Source of the DNA: Lasiosphaeria ovina
Taxonomy: Eukaryota > Ascomycota > Sordariomycetes > Sordariales > Lasiosphaeriaceae
Direction: 5' to 3'
DNA: 64,000 bases
NCBI GenBank assembly: GCA_033439765.1
Contig: JAULSN010000001.1
Coordinates: 9,052,001 to 9,116,000 of the forward strand
The translations under genes were made by a program, and so were the position numbers. Of the stretch, positions 10,022 to 22,082 are shown one piece after another. A model generated the notes under the pieces. That model made no database searches. It had not been told where the DNA came from and saw only the letters and a list, made by a program, of their open reading frames with translations. The stretch's first letter is position 1; each line of letters opens with the position of its first letter.

Positions 10022-11441
10022 TCACTTGACCTCCAACCGCCTCTTGCATCCCTCGTCTTCCGCATCCGAATTCTCGAGCTCGTCGAGCGGTCTCTTCCTC
10101 CTTGCCTTGGAGCTCTCCAGCAGACTACCCCGGCTAGGATAGCCAGTTTCTCCTTCGATCGCTCCTCGCTCGGTGGCAAGTTTCTGTTTGAACAGCTGCT
10201 GGGCCATGTCCTCGCCGCTCAGGGGATTTGACGGCGTCTTGGGCGTTGTTTGGGGCATTACGAGCGTGGGGCTGGCATCGGCATCGACAGAGGCTGACAG
10301 CGGAGTGAGGTCCGTTGGAGAGCCCTTGGCCGACTGTAATATTGCGGGAGACTGCAGAGGCACCATGACGTCGGCTGCCGACTCCGTTTCTGTCAACGTA
10401 GTGGGCGATTTGCGCGATTCGTCCGGGGCGCCGTGCCTAACGCCATCTGTAACCTCGCCCCCTTCCACTCGTGCCGCCATGCCACAGGTCCGTAGTGAAG
10501 TCGGCGGTGGTAGCTGGCGCTTCCCTGGTGACGCCGGTAACTCAGTGACCCAACGATCGATGCCATGATCTGCGAGATCCCAAGTGTCGGAAACTATGGG
10601 GTAGGGTGAATACGGGCCATCCTGCGTTCCGGTAAAATCAAAATAGGAATCCTCATCTGGCGGCCTGTACTCATCCAGTTGTCCCTCCTGACTGCCACTG
10701 GCATCGCGCTTGCCGTCCTTGTCATCATCAGATTCCGCCAAACCCCAGATGGCTCCGCCTACAAACTGTAGAAGGCTGTCTAGGCTGCCAGTACGCCCAA
10801 CTTTGGCCGCCGCGAGCCTAGCAGTTTCCGATGGAAATGGCGTAGCGAGGGAGACAGCGGCGAGGCCAATTGAAGGGATCAGCTGCTCGAGTTCTTTGCG
10901 ACGCTCCTTGGATTTCTCGCCGAGGAGTTCTTCGAGGTGCGTGCGACTCTGGGCCGCTCTCGCAGCGGCAAGGGCGTCGGAAAAGAAGGCATCCTCGTCG
11001 AGCAGTGGAATGGTGATAGTGTTGAAGCGCTGCCAGTAGTCCTTCCAGAGGTAGCGGCTGTCGCGACATCCGACGTTAGCAAAGGCTTGCCATTGCTTGT
11101 TGTCGCCAAGAAATGACCCTTACTTGCAAAATTGACCCTCTTTTACCCCTGCATATGCAAACACCTGCTTTTCTCTCCTTTGCACCCTCCCTTGCGTTCG
11201 GAATGCCCTCAATCCGACTACATCCCTTGCACCGGAGATTCCTTTCAATTCTACGGTCTTCTTTTGCCCGCCCTGAATACGGACTTCCGTGGAGATATTC
11301 AGTGATCCTGTTGGCTATAAGAAGGTGCTATTTTACCTGTATTTTAGACCGATCTAACCAGACAATTCAATGCTCAGTCAATCCAGATCACGTGCAACAC
11401 TTGTCCTTCTCCCTCGTGTCATGTGGCGGCGAGAATGGCAT
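10022..11441 (-). pseudogene. Unknown gene interrupted by a solo LTR after codon 14
   Basis: The minus frame from 11100 to 10022 is open and clearly coding (segments DSRYLWKDYWQRF and LEELLGEKSKERRKELEQL) but contains no ATG in its first ~200 codons. A 299-bp element at 11101..11399 separates it from a short frame starting at ATG 11441 (MPFSPPHDTREKDK). The element is flanked by the 5-bp duplication CTTGT (plus strand). Removing the element and one duplicate leaves 1116 bases, in frame, 371 aa. The N-terminal part is helical and charged; the C-terminal 240 residues are Ser/Pro/Thr-rich and probably disordered, ending in a KRRLEVK basic patch. The family is not recognised. With the LTR in place, translation from 11441 stops within a few codons, so this allele is probably null unless an internal start is used. 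Confidence 0.75.
11101..11399. mobile_element. Solo LTR, 299 bp, TSD CTTGT
   Basis: Begins TGTCGCC and ends GCAACA (TG...CA), flanked on both sides by CTTGT (11096-11100 and 11400-11404). A second copy lies at 40898..41205 with high similarity throughout. Length, termini and 5-bp duplication fit a solo LTR left by recombination of an LTR retrotransposon. No internal retroelement genes for this family were found in the window. Confidence 0.85.
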
Positions 11442-12437
11442 CGCGATGGTCGCGGTATTCCTATAACCAGTACGGAGGTGTATTGAGCACGGTGGAGCGC
11501 CGTGTCGATGCCGGCCGCGGATGCAGTCGTGAAGTTGTGACGCTGTGAGCCTGTGAGGTGGATCAGCATAGCTCCAAGCTCAATTTACTTTGCCCCACCA
11601 GAGCCACAGTTTGGGCCTGAATTTCATCCCGGGCCCACCTTTTCTACTCCCCATTCTCAACCAATCAGGCTCAGTCCTGTCCTCGAACACTGACTGCCAT
11701 CTGCCGCGGCGTCGCCGATTACAGCCAAATGTACTTCGTACTGTTTACAAACATTCAATGCAGAATCGACTAAAGCACGATATATACTAAATTAATACTT
11801 CAAACTAGCTAACTACAGTCTTTGTGAATATTCAAGTTCCATGTATCCTAGGCTATATTTCATGTCGACTATCCGTAAGTAAGGTACCTACCTAATTAGG
11901 TAGCCAGCGGGGAATGTTGTGGATAGCCCCAGGCTTCGATCCAGTGGGCTGACAGCTATCCACAAGACTGCTACAAGCCCGCCAAGGCCTCAACCAGGAA
12001 GTCTCCAGGCTTCCATTGCAGGATCGTCGAATCGCGATGCTTGGGCGCCAACGCGCACGAAGGAAGATGCCACGGATCCAAGGTAACCCGATCTGGACAG
12101 CAGTCGGTTTAGGGATGCGCCTCTGCAACCGGAATTTGGATCGAGCACGGAATTATCCGAGGTCCAATGTCCGGACGCTCCGCTCTGCACCGGACCAAAC
12201 CACCAATGGCAGATGGCCGAAAGCGATGGAGCCAATCAAGTGCCTGGGTTCTGGATAGGGCCAATTGACAAACGCCGGCGGAAAGCCAGCCTGGAAGTCT
12301 CAAACTGTATAATTACCCTAGTTACCTGCCTTTGACATTTCTCACGTTGATTAATAATTTGGTTCCGCCAAGATAAGTGTTCCACCTCCCCCAACTCATC
12401 CCACCCTAAATCAACCACGTTCAATATCATCACCAAC
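11442..12437. other. Intergenic, promoter side of the SDR gene
   Basis: About 1 kb between two divergently oriented genes. An A+T-rich part lies at 11740-11900. No further gene was recognised. Confidence 0.6.
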
Positions 12438-13683
12438 ATGTCGGCTATCGCAAAGACCATCGTCGCCACTGGCGCCTCATCTGGCTTGGTAATCAATTTC
12501 CTCCATAACACCCCTGAACTAGATTGAGCCAACAGACACTGATCCCCGAAATATAGGGCTTCGAGGCCATCAAGACGCTGCTGGGGCAGGCGCAGCCCTA
12601 CAAGTTCATCCTCGGCGCCCGCAACGTCGGCACCACCGAGGCCGCCTACAGCAAGCTCGGCTTCGACAGCACCAAACACACCCTGACCGTCCTGCCGCTC
12701 GAGCTGTCCGATCTCCGCACAACCAAGACCTTTGCCCAGCAGACGCTCGAGCACCTCGGCCACGACAAGCTCGACTACCTCTTACTCAACGCCGCCACCA
12801 CCTCGGTCGGCGCCGACCCCTCGCCCCACGGCCCCGCCAAGTGGTGCGAGGCCTACGTCGTCAATCATCTCTGTGAGCCGAACTTCCAATCGACATCAAG
12901 CCACCGACTATCAGACAGACAACTAACCCCGTCTCCCAGCGCAGCACTACCTCATCCACCTGCTGCGCGAGAAGCTGGCCGCGTCCAAGTCGCGCGTCGT
13001 CGTCGTGTCCACAGGCGCCATTCGCCAGATCTCGGATCCTAGTATGCCAAATACCCACCAAACACCCACGTTGGAAACCATAACGACCCTGTGAAGCTGA
13101 CCGACCCCCCCCCCTTTCCCCGCAGAAACCCTCGACGTCGACCTCAAGGCGGGCTCCGCCGCCAAGGGCCTCGGCCTGTACGCCGCCGACAAGTTCGCCC
13201 AGTTCCTCGGCGCGCAGTGGTGGCGCCGCCAGCTGCAGGGCCAAGCCACCGTCGTGGCCGTGTCGCCGGGCCTGATCCCCGGCACCGGCCTCGGCCGCGG
13301 CGGCAACATGACTATCCCCGAGAACCTGCCCGACGCCAAGTCGGTGGCCGAAGGTTTGTGCGCCCTGTGTTTACCTAGTATAGAAATTACGCTAGCTGGC
13401 TTGCTGACACGCTGTGCGTTTCCTCTCGGTGCGAGCAGGAGCCGCTAGTATCCTTGCCGCCTTCACGCGCGACGACGTCCCCGCCGACCCCGAGCAGATC
13501 TTCCTCACCAGCTGGGGCGAGTGGTGGCCCAAGGACGTCTACGCCCCGGCCCTCGACAAGGACCTCCAGGACAAGTGTACGTTATGCGATTACACCTATG
13601 GGCCAGGATTGGTTATTAATGATTTTGATTTAGGGTCGCCGTCCAAGGAAGAGATTGAAAGGGAGGCGGGCATCTCTGCTTAG
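12438..13683 (+). CDS. Short-chain dehydrogenase/reductase (SDR)
   Basis: Six exons: 12438-12488, 12557-12872, 12940-13041, 13126-13353, 13439-13576, 13634-13683, giving 294 aa. All introns are GT-AG, 57-85 bases long. The joined protein has the Rossmann nucleotide-binding motif TGASSGLGFE, split exactly by intron 1 after SGL, the LLLNAA strand (NNAG equivalent), the catalytic Ser in VVVVSTGAI and the YxxxK pair in LYAADKFA. An NAD(P)H-dependent oxidoreductase acting on a small carbonyl or alcohol substrate is expected; the substrate cannot be read. The C-terminal SWGEWW...SPSKEEIEREAGI tail is like fungal SDRs related to the WWOX/retinol dehydrogenase branch. The gene stands alone, with no neighbouring pathway genes. 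Confidence 0.9.
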
Positions 13684-15217
13684 CACGCTGCACGCCTGTG
13701 GTGGCGGCTGCTGGTAATTAATCGACAGAGTCGAATATTTTGATTTTGGATAACACACGCGAAGGCTGGTTTTTGGAAGAGAGCAGCCAAGGTTGAAAGA
13801 TGTTGCTGTTTCGTTGCCTCGTCATGTTACTAGCTGACAGTTTTGCAAACTTGCGAGATCGGGGGCAGTCGCGCTTCTTCTTTGCTTACACATAAAAGGC
13901 TGTGGAAATGGCCGAGAACAATCTACTGGGGGATTCGAAAAGAGTTGAATACAAAAGTGAAAGTTCGCATGAAAAGTGTAACGTGCGGTCTTTGTTCACC
14001 GAGGTGCCTAATTGCTAACTAGGGACCTGTCTGTTCACTGCGTTGTTAATAATCCTCTGCCTACCTAGGATTTTCTTTGTGCAAACACGCTCATTCTACT
14101 CCACGCCCTCTATGACTAGGCCACCATTCGTCAGGTTCGTCTAGACTCTTCTGTAATGCGCTTGGCTGAGGAATATGGAAGACAGTTGCCTACCTAGTCA
14201 TAATATTTAATTGGGTGAGTAATCGGCAAGGGATGAGTAATAAATTGCTATAGTGGGTTGGTATATACGGCACCCTCACTTCTTACGAATGGCGTAGACA
14301 AACGTGTTCCGTGCTCTTATTATTCCTTTATCTGCGCGGTCCTCGTAAGAACCTCCTAGCATTTTACACTCTTTTCTTTCACCCGAGCTGTATTGTCCTT
14401 TTTATTGTTCGAACACCCGTTCGTTGAGATATTCGGTAAAATGTACACAAAGATGCCCAGACGAGGGATTATAGCTCGCCGAGCCATGATTATGTTCATA
14501 GAACTACCCCGATACACCCTCAACCAGCTACCAGCCCCACCAAGGAGTCCCTATTTGGAGCTGGGCCTTCCGCGCTGAGGAAGGGCCGTATCGGATAATG
14601 AATAACATCGTGATGAATGGGGTGATTCTTTGCTCGGCCGAAGTGATGGCTTGGACCGCTAAGACCGTCACTCCAGGCATCCAAAAGGGCAACTATCGTG
14701 AGTTTGACCTCGAGGAAATGACACTGCGTCTTCACGTTGCGGCAATCCCCTGACCGTTACTGGCATTTACAAGGCTGGACTTTTCCAAAGTTGTGTGGTC
14801 CAACCCATGCCATCATTCTCGTTCAGCATCCCTACTTGATCGGACGCGAGCTGCGGTTGTATTATTCAAAGCTACAGCATCCCTTTTATCCAATCAAGAG
14901 GTCACCTTGCATACCTGTGATCCGGTTCTTACCTTAGGCCTGAAGTGAGGGTCGCGGGGAGGGAAAACTGGTGAGACCACATGCGATAAGATGTATGCAT
15001 TATCATCCGAACTCGAGGGCCAAGTTCTGTCGCCAGCTGGACGTGCACTGGTCACTTGGCATGTCGCCAGTGCGACAGCCGGTCTAGCACCCAGGCATCC
15101 TGAGGTTTTTGAATTATTTTTCAACTGCCCCACTCGAGCCTGTTTTTATTACCTGGCTGAGCAACGAAGCCGCCCTCCTTTCTCTCTTCACTTCGAGCGC
15201 AGAGAAAACCACCACAT

Positions 15218-15267
15218 TCTCGCACCACCACCACCACCACCACCACCGCCACCACTACCACCACCGC
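15218..15267. repeat. CAC/ACC trinucleotide microsatellite
   Basis: An imperfect run of CAC units interrupted by a few CGC and TAC variants. Confidence 0.85.
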
Positions 15268-15479
15268 TTCGTTTTGCTTTTTTTACCAGTAAGTTGCATA
15301 GACGTGAGAATCTTCACGTTCCGACTCCTTCACTGCCTTTTCCTTTTGAATTCCGTATGCATATTTTCAAACCGCACTCGATTCCTTTCTTGCCCGGCCT
15401 CGGCAGCCATCCAGCCCTAAGCACAAGATACCGCACATTTGGCCCCGCAGAAATCTGGAAAATAAGATTTCCTTATTTC

Positions 15480-15780
15480 GCTCCGTCTCGTCGTTATCCC
15501 CTTGAATGCTTTGAATACCGAGCCTTGAATTTCCATCGAGCTGCTCCTGTCGTTATGCCCTTGAATTTCGAGCTTTGGCTAGGCTTTACCCGAGTTGCCC
15601 CCGTCGCCACCAGCCTGCTTGAATAACGAGCCTTGCCTTCCTCCGAGTTGCTCCCATCATCTTGCCCTTGAACGTGGAGCCTCGACTAGCCCCCAAGCTG
15701 CCCTCCTCTTTTCTTACCCGCTTGAATGCCGAGCCTTGGGTACCGAGCCTTGACTAGCTTCCAGGTTGCCCTCGTACGCA
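15480..15780. repeat. Diverged minisatellite, GAGCCTTG-type units
   Basis: Repeated phrases TTGAATnnCGAGCCTTG and CGAGTTGC/CCCGTCG recur every 45-60 bases, with many differences, directly upstream of the gene at 15927. Confidence 0.6.
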
Positions 15781-15926
15781 ACTAGACCAGTCATAAATCC
15801 CGTGCTATAACGTGCCGCTGCATTCTATTTTGCACTAGCCTCGCCCTCTCTCACCTCTTCTCGCCTTTTCTGGCCCTATCCGTGCAGAACCGAGCTGACA
15901 AAGGCTTAAGATCGCAGTCTAGAAAC

Positions 15927-18673
15927 ATGGCCTCCGAGGGCCAACCCCCGCCGCCTCCCACCGGAGCTGCTCCAGTCCCCTTGGGGCCTCTCGGCTCGGA
16001 GGGGAGCAAGGGCAAGTCCCCCTGGTGGTCGACGCGGATCCCGCCCCTGCCAACGGCGTCGGTTGGCATCGACGAGAGCGGCAAAATGAAGGGCCATTAC
16101 CGGCGCGAATACTGGTCCGCAGTCGTGCGCCTGCGCGAGAACTACATCCCGCCAGACATTGACCGGGAGAAGCTGTTGTGGGACCTAGTGCAGGGTGATG
16201 CCCGCGCCGTCCACCACCCGGCGGGCCACCCTCTTTGGCGGGTCGCTCATCTCAAGTCCGGCAAGCCCCGGAATACCACCAAGCTGAGCGAGATGGAGCA
16301 CTTGGTCGTCCGCATGGCCACACACCAGACGTGGGAACACATGGTTCAAATGCAGGCCACGCCGCTCCCTGTTCTGCCGTCAAGGTATGACTTATGGAGC
16401 CTCTTCATAATTGGCACGAGCCCGGGAGGGGGCAAAGCAACCACTCATTACACCTTTACGCGGCGGTGTTTTAATGCCATCGAGAACGCCCGCCTCGGTT
16501 TCCTCATCCCCGAGATCTTCGGCTCCGACAATCCAAATTCCGGCGATATATTTTGGCAGGGTTACAAGGAGTTCTTCGACCAGGAGCTCCGCATCAGCAA
16601 GGACAAGGCAGAGGACTACGTGTCTGAGAAGCAGCTCGGCAAGAGACCTGCCGCCAACATCGGCGCCAAGGATGGCGAGGCCAATGCCTACGAGCAACCT
16701 CACACCAAGAAGCATCGCGATGGACAGCCAGCCGCGAGCCCTTTTGTTGCCTCCTCGGAGAAAGGAGAATCCTCCTCGACCAACCAGCCAGCCCAGATGC
16801 TCGCTGGCCCTAGCACGGCGCAGACCCAGCCCGTCCTCCCTCATCCGCCGCGTTGGCAACTGGATCCCGACATGATCCGCCACATCCAGAAGCACCCCGA
16901 GGCGTCTCCTTTTTACAACGCCTCGCAGCACGAGAGCCACGCACAGCCCAAGGCCCCGGCTCAGCAGGAGCAACCCTTCGTCTCGCCCCCTCGTCCTGCT
17001 CAGATCCCTACTACGGCAGGACACATGACCGTCGAGCGTATCCAAAGGGAGATGGATCGCGTTTCCCAGTCCGGCTCACCGGGGAAGAAGAACTTGTCCA
17101 AGATGCAAGACAAGTTCAACAAGGTACAGGAGAGTCTGGCCACGAGCCAGAATGCGCAGGACAAGGCCGAGCTGCCTCGTATGCAGCGCAAGTTTGACGA
17201 AGAGATGGCAAAGGCAGAGGCCCAGAAGCTTGCCCAATCTGTGCAGATGGTCAGCCCACAGCAGCATATGAAGAGCATCGCATCGTGGTCATCGTCTCGG
17301 CAGCCCGCGTTCGCCCAGCCTGCTAGCAACATGCCTGGAGATTCTATCCTTGGCTCGCATTTTGTACAGCAGAAGGGCCATCAGAACACGGCGCCACAGA
17401 AATCTCGCCGTGCCCCTGTCGCCGACATGGGCGAATTCCTGCCGCACACAAACCCGCTGCCGGAACTCCAGCCGGTGCCGGCTCCAGTGTGGCCGTTGGC
17501 GTCGGGCCACGCCTACGAGGCAAACATGGTCGAGAAAGATTTTCCGATGCAGGGGACGCCGAGCCAGATCCTCCAGGCCCCCAAGCCGAGACATGCACAG
17601 CTGTTTCGAGCCCAGGAGAAGGAGATGCTACCAGCCTCGATCCAAGCCCAACAGCCACAGGTATACATGGCGCATGCTCCTCAACTTCCCAGCGGTGATA
17701 AGTTTATTCCGCGGAACCCCCAGCCTTTGCCCGCTTTGGTGCAGCCTCAGGCGTCGGCTCACTCCTTCGTGCGTGAAATGGCCGAGATAGGCCGCCTGAT
17801 GGACGCGGCGCCAAGCCAAGATCTGCAGCAGCAGGAAAACAACACGTTAGTCGGGCTCGGTCAACAGGTCATTAACTTCGGGCTCGATAGAATCGACTAT
17901 AACTTCAACCCTAGCGAGCAGGACATCAACTACCCCTTGGAGAACAGCTTTATGGAGCAATATAACGACGCCGTCACGGCCAACGCTGCTCACGAAGAGT
18001 TGTTGCAGCAAGAGGCTGCGCAGGACAGTTTGATGACCGACTACAACTTTAGCGCTCCTCACGAGTCTCAGCCAGCGGGCCTACTCCTTCCTGCAGCCAC
18101 TCCCGCTCCGACAGCTAACGCCGGAGCCGCCTTGGTCATGGCTTCTCTACATACCCCTACTCCACCTCCGATGAACGACCCCATGCTGCCGCCCGACATG
18201 CTTCTCCCTCTCATGTCAGCGGCTGAGCCAGCCTACGCCGCAGGTGGCAATGCCCCTGCTCAACAGGAGAACAACAACTCCTTTTTCCCTCTCGTGCCGG
18301 TTGCTCAGCCAGCCCACGTCGCAGCTGTCAGCGCGCCCGCTCCTGCTCCTGTCCAGCAGCAGCAGAATGGCAACAAGTCCTTCCCCATGGATATCGGCGC
18401 GTCGTCTCACCCCCAGCCCGCCAACATCACCGCAGCCGGCAGTGCGCCCGCTCCTGCTCCTGTCCAGCAGCAGCAGCAGGACAACAACACCTCCCTCCCC
18501 ATGGATATCGGCGCGTCATCTCACTCCCAGCCCGCCACCAACATCGCCGCAGCCAGCACCGGCACCGGCACCGCCGGACCTTCCAACGAGCCGCAGCACC
18601 CCGTCCTGCACTCGAACCAGCAGGCACAGGACGAGATTTTCAGCTACGCAAACCAGGCGCACCACCAGCAGCA

Positions 18674-18709
<36 letters not shown>

Positions 18710-19046
18710 GCAAGCCGTCGTCGCGCCTGTCCAGGCGTCGGGCCACAGTGCCGAGTTCCGCGCGGGCTGGGCGTCGGCCACCGCGTACCACCAGCGCGTC
18801 GTCGGCGAGGTGCGCGCCGACCTAGAGGCCGTGCGCCGCGAGGTGAATGCCCTGCGTGCTGAGATTTCCGCTGCGGCTGCGTCTTCGTCTTCTTCTGGCC
18901 GAGCTGGAGGACAGGGAGGAGGCGATGCTAGCTTTGCGTCTGCTCTGTTCGGCACCAAGTCGCCAAGTCGCCGCGCTAGTGCGCTCAGTATCCGCGTGCA
19001 GAGTGTCGAGCGCAAGGTTGATGAGCTCGAGGAGGAGGGTTTCTAG
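15927..19046 (+). CDS. Large Q/P/A-rich protein with C-terminal coiled coil
   Basis: A single exon of 1039 aa. The start is taken at ATG 15927 (context AAACATGG); the frame extends 45 bases further up without an ATG. Residues ~30-235 are compact and perhaps globular, with WWSTRIPPLP, a YRREYW motif, WRVAHLKSG and a FWQGYKEFFDQEL helix. The middle and C-terminal parts are low complexity, with polyGln and HQQ runs near 18660-18715. A ~35-residue unit containing FPMDIGASSH and APAPAPVQQQQ is repeated in tandem between about 18280 and 18570. The end has a heptad-like helix (EVRADLEAVRREVNALRAEI) followed by a Ser-rich linker and a short KVDELEEE helix. This is consistent with a nuclear or condensate-type scaffold, but no known domain is recognised. 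Confidence 0.8.
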
Positions 19047-22000
19047 GTTGCCTGCTTGCTTGCTTGATTGCTTGGTTGGCTGGTTTGGACTTTGGGCCAG
19101 CTGGGTTGTGGCTTTCTTTTTTTCTTTTTGTCGTCGTTTTCTTTCTCGGTTTCTTTCTTTCCCCTTTTAATTAGCCTGGGAGACTTGCACGGACACCGCG
19201 CGGGAAATGGTGTGCAGGTTACAGGCAGGCGTTTGGGGTTAGGCGGACGGACTGGAGGGTATAATACCCATTTGTCATTTGATGGATTTAGCGTAAGGGG
19301 GTTTTTTAGGCATGTATTTGTGTCTTCGAAGGCGTTCGGCAAAGGTGTTTTAGGCTTATGACGATAGCTTTAAATAGGCAACTGCCTTTTACCCAGGGCA
19401 GGATTGTGCAACTTCTCTTTGCCGGCGTCGTGTGATGGCGGGTTGCGGTCATGTGATATGAGAAATGAGATATATTAGTTGCTGTTGTTTAGAGTGCTAG
19501 GTAGTAGCTGGCGTCTGGCGTCTGGCGTCTGCTTTGCTAGCTAGTGTAATTAGAGGCAACTTATAACACATGGATACCTAATCAGGCTTGGGACGCCTTT
19601 GTGTTACGTACGGCTACGAGAGACGATGTTACGAGTTCCGGTGCCTTTTCTCTACGTCTCTTGCTCGATACTACCAAGACAGAGTTGGATTATGATGGTT
19701 GTTCTTAAGGCTACTAGTGTTAGATTGACTCGCCTAGGTAGTTCCAGGAGTGACCCATCCTCATTCTTTTCATCAAAGAACTTGGGTCGACAATTGACGC
19801 CGCTATGCATCAGAAATGTGTACAGAGTGTAGTGGTCGCTTTCGGAAACGCTTCTGGCTTGGCGACGGTTGAAATCGCTTACCAAGCCGGCAATTTCTAT
19901 GGGATTACGAAAGCCTATATTATCGTAATTCGATTATAATGATCTACTTTAGTCGTAGCACCTCTATATTATCCCCGCCTAGTCTTCCAAGGCTATACCC
20001 TGCTGTGGTATAACCTGGCGTAAAGCTGTCCTGAGCTCTATCTCGAGAGCTAGTTCTAGGTGTACCGATAACTTTTGTGGTGGCATAATACCAAGGGTGG
20101 TCTCCTCTGACGACTCCTGTCTTATATTTCTTCCCCTTTCTCTCTAGTCTATATCGTCTATATTAGTATCGCTGTCCCTAGATGACTCTATAAAGTTGTC
20201 TTCGTCGTTTGGTGTACTACCTTATCTGAACTTTCTCTTCTTCGGAGTTGCCGTTTTTGATCCTCTATTGCCGTATACGTTCTTAAGCTCTATCCTAGTA
20301 TAATACTTTGTCTTTTACTCTATATTGCTGTCACGGCACGGTACCGTAGGCGCTGTGAGCAGCCTACGGGTGCCTGACCATACTATAACCTACTACAGGA
20401 TTGCAGCTTGGGAGCTTGCAATTCTGGCATCCTTTTGGAAGGTGTAGCGCAGCGGAGTATGGTGTTGTGCCCCGCCGTCACAATTGCTAATTGTATCTCT
20501 AGAGACTCGGATAACGTGACGATATTGACCTATAGTGACGAAGAGCTTGACTTGGAAAGGATAGCCTAAGCGAAACGGGCAAAGAGGTAAGCGCGAGGTA
20601 GGTAAAGAATTCCTTGATTGGCGTTGTGGATTAATGTAACGCCTAGTCCGGGCGCCACTATTGCAAGTGACGAATTTAGAGTAATTAGAAATCGGTAGCC
20701 CCGATCACGGCACATGTATTCCACCGGGTTCATATTGGCTTTTGGCGACATGGTAGGTGCGTAAAGTTCCGCTCGATAGCGCGGCCCAAGTCCTCGCCGC
20801 CGAACGAAACCGTTGATCGACCAAGAGAGAATTCCGTACCTCAATCTGTGGCACCAGGCGCCAAATCTTGGCAACACACCGTTAAAATCCCCATTCTTCT
20901 TTTGTAGAGCATTCCATGGTCGCTCCAATTCTGACACAGATCTGATTCAGATGTGATGGCAATTTAAGACCTATTTACCGACGTATTTTTCAATAATCTC
21001 TAGCGAGATAACTGTATCCAAGTGATAATTCATGTCTTCTCTTGAGATCTATTTAAGAGGGAAGTAGGCCCTCTTTCCACTGCGAAAGCCGCACGGGATT
21101 TGGTACTGCCCGGACGAGACCGAGATCCTGGGAATTGTCCTCCTCGTCTACCATCTTTTTGAATCTCCTTCGTTTTTCTCACTGTTCGTCATTGGGGACT
21201 ACGTTAATGCTCAAATTGCGTAAGATGTTGTTGGTCTCTACCATGATATCGTCGTAGAGCCCCCCGTATCCAATGATAGCGGTAATAATATCTATCGGTA
21301 ATTAGGGTATTATTCTGTGAGAAGAATAGTTTGCCGCTTGGCAAGGTTACTGGGGTGTTCATCCCCCTATTGATGATGGACATTTCGTTGGCGTGTAGGA
21401 TATCTGAAGCTGATGCAGCACTTGGGTATGGATGTTATGAGCATATGAGCAAAGCTTTCGCCATCAGATATCGGGGGGCGGGCGTCGATGGTGACGATAT
21501 CGAATTTGCGCGTGAGAGACGTATCACATGGAAACGATAGCGGCCACCATCGTGAGGGTCCTACAAACTAGCCTAAGTGATGGGGAAAAGGGGAGGGGGG
21601 TTTAGAAGTAATATCAGTCCTGTGCAATTATCACCCTGTGATTCGCCCGAGGGCGGGCGTACGAAAGACGTGATACACATGTCGTTGTTCATCTACCTAT
21701 CCATTCTTTACATGAGAATCGCCGTCTCATGAAGGTTAGATATCCAAGTATCTAACCAGATAATGAACATTCTCGCCCAAATCTCGTTATATCCGCAACG
21801 ACAAACGCCAAAATCCATCCGCTAAATAATAACAGGTCCGCCCATAGTAAAATCTCAACATTCCGCTCTTTTGCTGACTCCGTTTGCCCATAATCACCTG
21901 ATTAAATCCTTCATTGCTGTCTCTATTAGCCAGCGCCGCTCCTAAACACCAAACTCCTCCATTGCTGACTCCGTTTGCTAGTAGCATTGCTCCTAAACAC

Positions 22001-22082
22001 TACACTCTATTTCACGCTCGTAAATCTTCCTGATCGTAAAACCATAAGTGTGTGTCTACTCAGATTTGACATAGAAAACTGT
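19047..22082. other. 3-kb gene-poor, A+T-enriched region
   Basis: No intact gene. The part 19890-20600 is rich in TA dinucleotides and looks like a mutated transposon remnant; it contains a solo LTR (20329-20482). The scattered short frames lack any recognised motif. Confidence 0.6.
20329..20482. mobile_element. Solo LTR or short LTR element, 154 bp, TSD ATTGC
   Basis: Starts TGTCACGGC and ends GCCGTCACA, so the termini are TG...CA with inverted ends. It is flanked by the perfect 5-bp repeat ATTGC at 20324-20328 and 20483-20487. The sequence differs from the 299-bp LTR family at 11.1 kb. Confidence 0.8.

Larger units (their letters stand above)
13684..15926. other. 2.2-kb intergenic region
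   Basis: No gene was recognised between the SDR stop and the ATG at 15927. It contains a (CAC)n-rich microsatellite (15218-15267) and a diverged minisatellite (15480-15780). A possible 5' leader of the downstream gene includes AG sites such as CCGTGCAG near 15887. Confidence 0.6.

Noticed and set aside
15109..15420. Plus frame with a poly-His run
   Set aside because: The run is a CAC microsatellite read in one frame; no coding context around it.
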